Positions 55,114 to 64,000 of a stretch of DNA of 64,000 nt are shown piece by piece. Within the stretch, counting starts at the first letter, position 1; each line of letters opens with the position of its first letter. The notes beneath the pieces are model-generated. The model was given only the letters and a program-made list of their open reading frames with translations. It was not told the origin of the DNA and did no database searches. This DNA comes from Microdochium bolleyi. Lineage: Eukaryota; Ascomycota; Sordariomycetes; Xylariales; Microdochiaceae. The translations under genes were made by a program, and so were the position numbers. Where the stretch lies: the NCBI GenBank assembly GCA_001566295.1, contig KQ964248.1:2728001-2792000 (forward strand), written 5' to 3'.

Positions 55114-55639
55114 AGGAGCGGTCCGGGCAATTTCAACATGTTTACGACTTTCACTGAATTTTTTCTTATCAAGATACCCATATTAACTTATAATACATGA
55201 CTGTTCTGGATTATTGCTTGTCTATTCCTTGATAGATGTAGCCCTCATTACTACCGACATGATATCAACAAGACTACGCGCGCTTCAGCTTCCAACCTCC
55301 ATACTGACCATGAATCGACAAGTCTGGCTCATACATCAAGCATGGATGCGAGCACCTTGGAGCGGTGACTTGGGCCCCTTGTCACTTGGGCAGCCCCAAC
55401 GAAATCTGATCTCTTGCACTGTAGCACTGACAGGCTGCATGTAGATGTGACCTCAAGCCGTCAGCTGCACCTCGACAAAGGGAGCGCGCCAAGCGGGCTT
55501 CAATGCATTCAAATCGATCATCCACGGAGCAGCAAGGGTGTCATGCTAGACCGTCAGGCCTCCATAGAGAAGTCAACTCAACCTGCCATACCAGTTAGCT
55601 TTTGCACCTCAGCCACAAATGATGAGGCCAACAATATAC
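55114..55639. other. Convergent 3' flanks
   Basis: A 526 bp spacer between convergent genes; nothing else recognised. Confidence 0.5.
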
Positions 55640-57090
55640 TCAACACTCTGGACACTTTGTCTTGGTGTTCTCTGTTGCTGGATACCGGTCCTCCCCATAT
55701 GTCGCGTTCAAGCTCACACTGCCAACAACGTTACCCGACTCGAGGCGGATCCACGAGTCGACCTCGAGCCTCTCAAGCTTTTCCCGCGTAACGAGGATCT
55801 GTCGCGCCCCACGCTCCCAGCCGCCGTACCCGCCGTAGCCCGTGTGCTGGCCGAAGCACAGATTAACCCCATTCCCAGCGACCGTCATCCCGGGCAGCAT
55901 GCTGTCCCACTTGTAGCACCACGTGTTGCCGTGGTCGTGGCCGGAGAACACACCCATGAGCCCCGGTATGCTCGCGACGGCCTGCATGAACGGCAGGTCC
56001 TGCCCGCCGTACTCGCACCCGCCGTCGGTGCCGTCCGGGCACCAGCCCTGAGCCTGCGGCGCGAGAGGGACGTCGTCGTTGATCCCGGGCTCTGTGTGCG
56101 GATCCACGCCGACCTCGCGCTGCAGCACGAGCGAGGCGTACGTCGGGATGTGCACAAACGCGAGCGACGGGATCTGGCTGGCGTTGTGCCGGACGAGCAG
56201 CTTCGCGTTGGTCTGGTGCCACCAGTCGACGACCGAGGCGTCGACCCAGTTCTGCAGGCCGACCTGGTGGCCCGTGGTGGTGTCTTTTTCCTGGAACCGG
56301 AAGCCGCCTTTGCTGTCGAAAAACCAGAGCAGGAGCTCGGGGGCGCACTCGATCTGCTGTTCGTCTGCGCCGCCATGGGCAGCGGGAGCCGTGGCACACT
56401 CGCTGCCGTAGACAGGGAGATAGTAGTTCGACGTCCCCTGGTCCCTGCCCTGCACCATGCTCCTCGTCCTCGAGTGCCCGAACCACACGCTCTTCTCCCG
56501 CGCGAAGATGGTGTCGCCGGAGATGTTGTACTGGTGGTCGTGGTTCCCGTACGCGGACGCCCACGTCTTGCCTCGTTCGGCAATCGGGCCTGCAATCATG
56601 TCCAGATACGAGGTCGCGTTCTCGAGGAACGTGTTCTCGCCCGTGATGAGGTCCCCGTTAAGCACAACGAGGTCGGTGCCCGACTCGCTGGCGAGGAGCG
56701 ACTCTATGACGGAGACGGAGGCTCGGTCTTGGGCCGGGCCCCAGGCTTCCCAGGCATCTTTATTGGAAATATTCAGTACCAAATTGAATTGGCGGTGGAG
56801 AGCTTGAAGAACAACTAAGTTGAGAAAGAAGTTTTAGAAATTGACGTACTCTCGCCGAAGTGCAGATCCTCGAATATTGAGATCTGGAAAGTCCCATTGG
56901 TCTTGAACCTGAGCGGCTGGAATGCCGGGTACTCATGAGGCGGGGGATGTGGAGGGTGTGTGCTGTTCTCCCATCGTTGCCAATGACGCGTGTTAGCCAA
57001 GTCCGCTGAAGCAACGGAGCGAGCTGTTGTGAGTCCAAGCAATGTGGCAAGCGCCGCAGCCATGGCAGAGCAGTTCCGTTTGCTTGTCAT
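55640..57090 (-). CDS. Secreted calcineurin-like metallophosphatase (Dcr2/Sia1-like)
   Basis: Exons 56850-57090 and 55640-56757 (intron 92 bp, phase 1) give 452 residues. The N-terminus has a signal-peptide-like stretch (AAALATLLGLTTARSVASA). All metal-binding blocks of the calcineurin-type phosphoesterase fold are present: FEDLHFGE (about 73-80), NGDLITGE (about 114-121), YGNHDHQ (about 150), FVHIPTYAS, and FSGHDHGNTW. Several N-glycosylation sequons occur (NST, NAT, NGT). The family includes yeast Dcr2, Sia1 and plant purple-acid-phosphatase 29-like proteins. It ends in CPEC after a Lys/Thr-rich segment. Likely a secreted or vacuolar phosphatase; the substrate is unknown. A second ATG at 57063 would keep the leader. 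Confidence 0.92.
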
Positions 57091-58383
57091 CCTGGGCTGT
57101 CGGATACGAAAACGAACGGGTCGAGCTTACGCGATGTCGGCGAGGACGACTTGCCCCGGAGGAGGGAGGAGCGGCATCGTGAGCTTCTTATCTTCCACTC
57201 TCCAGCATGGGTCGGAGTGTCTGGCCAGGGTTCTCTTCCTGGGCTACTCAGGTATCATGCTTCGGACTAGTCGCACGTGTAGGAGTAATGAAGTGAGCCA
57301 TGGCTTTGGGGGGTCCTCGTCGTGGGTCTATCGTGTTGCGGACTGGGGGTGTGAGGTTGTAGTCGAGGAATCAAAGAGTGGGGAGGGCCTCTGGGTCCAA
57401 CAAATCGCCGCAGCGGCTGACACGGGGTGCTGAGATGCAGGGCCGTGATTGGACAGGGAGCATAGATTGGGAAGGTTGCAGTTGATATCGCATCGCTTGT
57501 CTTGATCAGGTGAACTGAGAACGCATCTACGAAGAAGAGCAATGGGAAACTTGATGCTGTGTTCCTCGCTAAAGACGGTGGCTGTCCCTTCACAGAAATT
57601 GCGTTATTACTGCGAGACAGGAGCCCTAAGAAAAGTCTGTTTGAGCAATTGATCAACTGGTTTGCGGTAGATATTTTCCACAAAAGCAATATAACTCCTT
57701 GCGACGGACAATCACACGGAGAAAGATGAATCAATTTCGCTGATATTGGCTGGGTTGGACGATTTGATGCAGATTCGAGGGAGGAGACCACTACGCACTC
57801 TTCAGCATATCAGCAATGGATGATCGTTACACGTTGGCACTAGCTTCTGGTTGTCACTGCACAAGAGGAACTTCGATCACAACCACGCGCGCCTGCATTC
57901 ACAAGCTCACCAATATAGATGTACAACAAACTATTCTCTTTGATTCAAACTTTCCAATGCAAAAGGCCCAAGGTCGGATGCTACTCCTGCTCATGGGCAC
58001 AAACGCAGCGCCCTCCTTTTCGCGGGAGCTCCAAGGCTCTTTCCCTTTTGCCTCACAATACAATTCCTCACAACACTGGCTCGTCTTTCGTCTAGTTGGC
58101 ACAACTCAGAGCTGCACCATTAAAGTGAGAGGAGACAGGCTGTCCGGTAGTACCGTTGGTCTTGGGAGAAGTCGCACACAGACATCCTTGAGACTTGCTT
58201 TTAATATCCTTTAACTCACAAGGTTCAGAACATCAACGCACGGCGACGGCGCTTGCGGTACACACGTCTATTAACGAGCGACTGTTGATTACCATTATAG
58301 CCTATCAAGAACCTTCAGTAATCAACGATTTGCCAATCCGAAAGTCACTTTCAACTCAGGTCGAATTGCCCAGAAACGCGAAG
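57091..58383. other. Spacer between phosphatase and first BTB gene
   Basis: A 1.3 kb divergent region, AT-richer toward its right end. No supported gene, tRNA or repeat. Confidence 0.45.
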
Positions 58384-59371
58384 ATGTCACTCAAGACAAC
58401 ACCGCAGAATGCTTCTAAGTCTGAAGGCTTCCACACCATCGCCCCAGACGGTGATTTGGTTCTAGTTGTTGGGGCAGGAGAAAGCAAAGTACGGCTCCGA
58501 GTGTACTCCCAGTGCCTCAAGGCGGCTTCCAAGGTCTTCGCTGCCATGTTCAGTCCCAGGTGGAGCGAGGGACAGAACCTCTCCGCAGAGTCACCTCCTG
58601 AAATCGCGCTACCGGCGGATGATGCACAGACTATGAAGATAATATGTTCCGTCCTACACTACAAAATCGATCGGGATGTCAATGAGCACCCTGCTGATGT
58701 TATTCTGAACTTGGCCGTCCATGCTGACAAGTATGACCTTATGCACATCATGGGCCCTCAGATTGAGCCCTGGCTCAAAGATATGCCGATCACGACCCGA
58801 GACCGTTTCTATCGGTGGGCAATGCTCATGCTCACTCCGAACTTGGAACATACACGGGAGTTCCTGTTTGAGCTGGTCGCCAAGCATGCTGGCTCATACG
58901 CCGAGTTCATGCAAGAAGATGTCCTACGAACTGTCCTAGAATATAGCGACCTCTGTAAGTTAAAAAGAGCTCAACAGTCCTGTGTGGCATAATTTGTTGG
59001 TAAGCGAGCTGACAGAAGTCTCAGACCGTCTAGAAGAGACCAGGATCAAGCTGAGGGCAGAGCTGTCAGAGCTGCTAAGGAAACAGTCCGCGAGCACGTG
59101 CAACTGTTGCCAGACAGAACAAAAGCTTGGGTCCCAGAGAGCAATTGCGAAGCTGCTGCGCGTCTACTCACCACTGAGGATGTTGAAGGTGCCGGCCTTT
59201 GAAGTCATGGTAAAGATGTCGCAGGTTTACGATGACACTGTCAACCAAAAGAACTTTCAACACAATAACTTCACCACCCCTCGCAGATGCGGCAAGAAAC
59301 TTTGGGTTAAACTTCAGCAATTACAAGAGGATGTGTGTAAGCATTTGGTTGAACCAACGGCAGAGGATTGA
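58384..59371 (+). CDS. BTB/POZ protein, tandem copy 1
   Basis: BTB domains dimerise or recruit proteins, often cullin-3 ligases. Exons 58384-58954 and 59025-59371 (intron 70 bp, phase 1) give 305 residues. Residues about 20-135 are the BTB core: GDLVLVVGAGESKVRLRVYS, CLKAASKVFAAMFS, then a helical HADKYDL block. The exon border falls just before RLEETRIKLRAELSELL, a charged helix. A Cys cluster CNCC (216-219) and a final Cys pair (279 and 295, CGKKLWVKLQQLQEDVC) follow. The acceptor was chosen by matching the other two copies; an AG six bases earlier would also give an open frame. No kelch, BACK or zinc-finger signature is visible. First of three paralogs. Confidence 0.88.
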
Positions 59372-60462
59372 TAATACCCACACGGCCTTGGCTTGTCTTA
59401 CGAGCATGGCGGCATTGTTCACATAGTCTCTGTCAACAGCGATAATTTTACGCAGCGCTGATATGCAATAGTCAAAGCAGGCAAAAGTGAACGAATTGGT
59501 TCGAAATCCAAGTGCAGATGACGAACTATCAGGACCGAGAGCTTGATCCGCAATCATATCCCTGCGGGAGGCTGATAATGGACAAAGTTAATGTCTGCGT
59601 CGAGGCGTTTGCAGAAGCCCAGTCAAACCAGCATGGAACACAGATTATGGAAGTCAACTTGGCGCGAGTTGAGCAGGATCTCAGAAGGAGAGAGTGATAA
59701 GGGTTTCTGGCTGCAGCTAGTGCTCACATTAGGCAGTACAAAACGGTTGTATTGCATTGCTTGATGGTCGTAGCAAAACACGGTGGGAAATGCGGGACAA
59801 AATCCAGGATCGACCCATGTGTGATTTCTGCCCGGCTGTGATTCAGACGGCGTTTCTATTTGTCAAAGTGATGACCGTGTTGTATGGAAGGTACTTGGGA
59901 GCATTGCAACGGTTGTACAGTCAGGCTCACGTGCCGTGTTGCTACGCCAGCGGCTGCAAACAATGCTCCTTCCACTGCTTGCACCTGCCACTTTCTCATC
60001 CTGACCAGAAAAGGACAAATCCCACTCTCTTCAGACAGGGCTTTGGGAGGCCAGATACGACTTCCACGCCATCTAAACGACAATCGCCACACATCCGATG
60101 CATATTTCAGACACCTTCATTGTTGGAGGCACGCCCCTTAATCTCGAGTATCGGCACCAGCGGAGTGCAGTCACTTCATCAACCCTTTACCAGACTCCTC
60201 AAATGCAGGCGCCAAGAAACGTCCGGGGTCATCCAAACCTGAAGATCGGGCCCCGAACGCGGCTTTTTTCCTCGTGAGTGAAGTCAATCTTGCTTCTGCC
60301 CCTTGGCCGCAGTTCCGTGATTGACGCCCATCACCGGGATGATCTAGGCCACCCATGCCAAACATCATACATCACGCAAATCCAACCCAGGGACGGCACG
60401 TCATCAATCGCCTGCACACGAACACGTTCAAAACAACACTCGACACCCGGCAGATTAGGGTC
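59372..60462. other. Spacer between BTB copies 1 and 2
   Basis: A 1.1 kb spacer. A small plus-strand frame (59512-59697) ends in RVEQDLRRRE and has no BTB-like part. It could be a decayed fragment; this is not supported. Confidence 0.4.
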
Positions 60463-61496
60463 ATGGCTCAAGAAGCGACAGCGGGGGCAAAAGGAACCGC
60501 GATGAGTTCTGCCACCATTGCATCAGCCGAACCCCGAGCAGAGTCCGAGGCTGCGATTACACTGGAGACCATCGCGGCTGATGGAGATCTCATCTTGATC
60601 GTTGGCCAAGGTAAAAGCAAGCTCAGACTCAGGATCAAGTCGATGTTTTTGAGCTCCGCATCAGCGGTCTTCGCTGCGGTGTATGACCCAGACTGGCTCG
60701 AAGGCCAGGGCCTGTCGCAAAACAACCCGAAGGAAGTTCACCTCCCAGAGGATGACCCAGATGCAATGCGAGTCATCTGTCAAGTGTTGCACTTCAAGTA
60801 CAACATGAGGGAGGAGAATCCTAAACCCATGAAGCTGTCTGCAATGGTTTTGGCCGCTCACAAGTATGGCATTCTGAGGGCCCTCGAGCCCTACGTCCAC
60901 ATCTGGCTGGATGAAGCCTCGCCAGTCTCAACCATGGAAAGGATGCATCTCTTTGCAGCCACGTCCTACCTTGTACCAGAACTGTACTATCAATACTTGT
61001 GGGTACTCCATCTTGTGAGCAAGCATGTGGACTCTTATGCTTCTTTCTTAGAAGACGACTCACTACAGCATATGCTTTGCGTTGATGATATTTGTAAGTT
61101 CACACACGTGCCAAACATTCAAACTAGAACACTGGAGTTTGACAACACGCAGGTCGGCTAGAAAAGGCCCGATCAGAGGCGAGGTTCAAACTGCTGGATC
61201 TCCTATATGCGGAGGCGTGTGGTGACCTCTGCAAAGAAAAGTATGGCAAACGCATTGCTCCGCGCTTGAGAGAGCTCCGTGCCACGTACAAGCCGAGCCA
61301 AGTTTCAAAGTTTCCCATCATGACAATTGTCAAGGACTTGAAGCAATTGTACACGTCAGAGACTTTGACGGAGGACACGTTGTTTGATGTCAAACCATCA
61401 TCTAGCTCCTGCCACTGTGGACATAGGATTCACTATGCCCTCGACACTATCTACACGAATACCTGCCACACTGTACTGGCATTCAAGGACGCTTGA
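60463..61496 (+). CDS. BTB/POZ protein, tandem copy 2
   Basis: Exons 60463-61093 and 61153-61496 (intron 59 bp, phase 1) give 324 residues. The BTB part (GDLILIVGQGKSKLRLRIKS, ASAVFAAVYDPDWLEGQG, LPEDDPDAM, AAHKYGIL) is more diverged from copies 1 and 3. The intron sits at the identical place, after DDI and before RLEKARSEARFKLL. The C-terminal region keeps the shared plan: a first Cys pair (CGDLC), a SKFPIMTIVKDLKQLY segment, and CGHRIHYALDTIYTNTC with 15 residues between cysteines as in copy 1. ATG 60463 was preferred because it starts near the BTB core; an upstream in-frame ATG at 60355 would add 36 residues. Confidence 0.87.
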
Positions 61497-62529
61497 GTGT
61501 GCGAAACCGGAGGGTATGAGTAGCTGCAGGAACATGAAGCCACAAGGGGGCACGGAACATGATGTCGGGGCAGTGTCGCGCGAAAGGAGAGAGAACGGTC
61601 CAATAGCATCCGTGGGAGGCTAAGCCTCACGATTTCTTGCTCATGAAACCAAATACAAACCAGATTACAACGTATACTTCCGCACGCACTTTGAGCAGTT
61701 GGTGCGCGGTGACTCTTCCTGAAAAGAGACCAATGAGTGGGAGAAATTCAGGCGCGCACTTGACACCGCAAATGGTCGATGATTTATCTTGCGTTCTCAA
61801 CCTAATATGAAAGCATAGAGGCAAACCATGCAAATGCTCCGGCCTAGTCGCTTGCGGGACTACTGGAAACAAACAGATCATTGCAGAGACTGCCTGTATG
61901 ACTTCCCGGAATTTTGTGAAAGCCAGACAAGACATTCCACGCAAACCTGGCAAGGTGCGACCTCACCGTGTTGTGCCTGGCTAACTCACCTCATTGACTA
62001 CACCCTTCGGGCTACCCTGCTTGTTTCTTGCACCCGTTCCTTTGTCAACTGCGCTTTGACTCCTTTGGGCATTCCTTGTCGGACTACGCGTGAGAGCAAC
62101 ACGGCTTGACAGAGGCTCTCTTTATGTCGTTGTCACTTCCTACATGTTATTCTCTGAGCAACGCGCCCGCCACTTGGCCTTTAGTTCAGGTCTGCTTTCT
62201 CTTCCGCCACTGAAGACAGCCACATGATCGACCGTACACTGGGTACTCACGACTACTTGGCAGCTCCACGTCAGCACCGATTTTGCACGAGCTCCTTCAG
62301 CACAGTAGGAAGGCGCCTCCCACAATCTTACCTCCCTGACCTAAAGACGAAATCATTCTCAGATAGTGGTTAAATTGTGCCAGACTCAAGGCCGTATCAT
62401 TGTTTTCTGCACAGCTCAATTTGGACAAGACTCTGCCCTTTGGCAGCCTCGCAAGCCTTACAACCGGGGTTTCTTTACAGAAGCGCATGACGGACTTCTG
62501 AACCATACTCAACCACGTTCGTTCATAAC
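61497..62529. other. Spacer between BTB copies 2 and 3
   Basis: About 1 kb with no supported gene; short frames lack BTB or other motifs. Confidence 0.45.
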
Positions 62530-63543
62530 ATGCCGTCTCCGCAGAAGCGAAACAAGAAGGAGCCTACAGCCTCCGCGTCGGGGGCGGGCGCATCACCAAG
62601 CCCCAGCATCGAAGATATCGCGAACAGCGGTGATGTCATACTGGTGGTGGGCCGTGGCTCCTCAATCATCAAGCTCCGAGTCTATTCACAGTGCCTCAAA
62701 GCGTCATCGAAAGTCTTTGATGCCATGTTCAGCATCCGATGGCTAGACGGAAAGGAGCTTTCGGAGCAGGAGCCCAAGGAATTCACGCTCCCGGACGACG
62801 ACCCGGAAACAAAGCGTAAAATCTGCTACCAACTACACTTCAAGAAGACTTCCATGTCCTCAGCTCATGATATGCTTCAAGTAGCCATCCATGCGGACAA
62901 GTACGATCTCCTACAGGCACTGCAAGATCATTTAGTGCTGGGCATGAGCGTCATCAAGCCGAACACGACGAAGGAGAGGCTTTATTACCTTGCAACATCG
63001 ACGATAACTAAATTGCGGCCAGCAAGCGATGACTGGATCTTCTCATTGGTTGCTGAGCACACCGGCTCTTATGCCGAGTACTTAAACGACGAAAAGTTGA
63101 ATAAAATACTTGACTACAGCACCGTTTGTAAGTTGATGGATTCTGCCTCAAGGTCCCGATCGTCTGTAGCTAATGCAGGAGTAGATCGGCTCGAAGAAGC
63201 TCATACGCGCGTACGAATGGAGCTTGCGGAACTCTTTTCTTCCCAGAGGAATATTAATTGCTCCAATTCCACGGAAGTCATATGCCGTGGCTGTCAATCC
63301 AACAACATGTACTGGGAGACGTCGCCAGCCTGTCTCCGACACACTTATACACCCATGAAGATATTGAGCGTGCCGGTAATGAGTATCATGACAAAGCTGC
63401 AGGCGGCGTTCACCGCAGGTTGGGGTGCAACGAGATACGTCCCGGGACAATGTCCTGAGAAACCGTGCAACTACGTGAAGAAACTCAGCGCCACACTGGA
63501 CAGGCTCTATGCTGATGCCTGCAAGGCAGTTCTCCCTCCTTGA
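62530..63543 (+). CDS. BTB/POZ protein, tandem copy 3
   Basis: Exons 62530-63127 and 63185-63543 (intron 57 bp, phase 1) give 318 residues. The intron is divisible by three and contains no in-frame stop, so an unspliced 337-residue form is also possible. The BTB core (GDVILVVGRGS, LRVYSQCLKASSKVFDAMFS, LPDDDPETKRK, HADKYDLL) is closest to copy 1. After the shared exon border come RLEEAHTRVRMELAELF, CRGC, the LSVPVMSIMTKLQAAF segment, and two more cysteines (CNYVKKLSATLDRLYADAC). The N-terminal 30 residues are basic and Ser/Pro-rich. The acceptor GAGTAG at 63184 was chosen so that this copy matches copies 1 and 2; a nearer CAG would create a stop. Confidence 0.87.
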   Translation: MPSPQKRNKKEPTASASGAGASPSPSIEDIANSGDVILVVGRGSSIIKLRVYSQCLKASSKVFDAMFSIRWLDGKELSEQEPKEFTLPDDDPETKRKICYQLHFKKTSMSSAHDMLQVAIHADKYDLLQALQDHLVLGMSVIKPNTTKERLYYLATSTITKLRPASDDWIFSLVAEHTGSYAEYLNDEKLNKILDYSTVCKLMDSASRSRSSVANAGVDRLEEAHTRVRMELAELFSSQRNINCSNSTEVICRGCQSNNMYWETSPACLRHTYTPMKILSVPVMSIMTKLQAAFTAGWGATRYVPGQCPEKPCNYVKKLSATLDRLYADACKAVLPP

Positions 63544-64000
63544 TGCTTGCGAGGAGTCTTTTCTGCCCACTGCGACTATAAGACTCTGATGGACGGATCG
63601 CTACTTCTATCCAGGCTGGAAAGTGAATTTTCATTCCTCTCTCTTGCAGTTCCACACCATTCCGGCTGGTCTTGATTCCGCGGTAAAAAGAACTTCCAGC
63701 TGCGGCAGAGAGCGATCCACGAGTGACGCTCTATTTACACCAAGTTCCCATAGAGTGCCACCGCATAGAATGCCATTAATTTCCCACCATTAAATAACAG
63801 TTCGATCCCAAGTCATTATCTTTATTGTGCCGTGGATATCGATGGCTCATTGCATCTTTGCCCTGATTGCACCAGCTTGACTTCTTGCTTACAAGGGTGG
63901 CTTCCCCAAGTCGTGTCCCGAGGTTCGGACGTCGGCCGGCTTTTTGTGGGGTTTCTCCGCACCGTCAAGAGTCGGCTCCTCCGGCTCAATTTGCGTCCCT
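63544..64000. other. Right-edge flank, no gene seen
   Basis: Sequence downstream of the third BTB copy. No open frame with supporting features reaches the window edge. Confidence 0.45.

Noticed and set aside
54019..57090. Possible terpenoid cluster around the polytopic membrane protein
   Set aside because: No prenyltransferase, cyclase, P450 or other biosynthetic gene is nearby.
59512..59697. 61-codon frame between BTB copies 1 and 2, as a fourth broken BTB copy
   Set aside because: It lacks all BTB core motifs; only a vague helix-like end is shared.

Overview
The window is nuclear DNA of a filamentous ascomycete (Pezizomycotina, most likely Sordariomycetes). The reasons are short 50-170 bp introns with GTANGT-type donors and CTAAC/CTGAC-type branch sites, GC-rich coding exons, single-gene transcription units on both strands, and fungus-specific families (Rtt109, HET-domain protein, 2EXR protein, Cfd1, Tem1/Spg1). 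No rRNA, tRNA, transposon, CRISPR array or operon was recognised. Twenty-four protein-coding genes are supported. For the spliced genes I rebuilt exon borders from splice signals and checked that the reading frame closes.

Layout. 0-5.5 kb: TEM1/SPG1 GTPase, glycine-cleavage H protein, porphobilinogen deaminase. 7.2-8.1 kb: a small secreted 10-cysteine protein. 10.5-15.7 kb: a full ABCC-type transporter. 16.3-22.8 kb, all on the minus strand: a carnosine N-methyltransferase-like protein with a signal peptide, thymidylate kinase with a long extension, and a disordered protein carrying a KEN box and a D-box. 22.8-26.5 kb: a 3.8 kb stretch without a supported gene. 26.5-31.5 kb: a four-TM protein and a Trp-motif protein of unknown function. 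32-36.4 kb: CFD1 and S-adenosylmethionine decarboxylase. 37-46.2 kb: a second small secreted protein, a HET-domain protein with hydrophobic segments, a 2-hydroxyacid dehydrogenase, and a single-pass cell-surface protein. 47.3-57.1 kb: RTT109, mitochondrial ribosomal protein mL57, a 2EXR protein, a polytopic membrane protein and a secreted metallophosphatase. 58.4-63.5 kb: a tandem array of three BTB/POZ paralogs.

The left and middle parts are mostly housekeeping genes (septation, one-carbon, heme, dTTP, Fe-S and polyamine metabolism, H3K56 acetylation, mitoribosome) mixed with fast-evolving surface or secreted genes. The genes do not form one pathway. The most novel item is the BTB trio: all three copies share a phase-1 intron at the same place, followed by a predicted helix and a cysteine-patterned C-terminal region that I do not recognise as any known domain.
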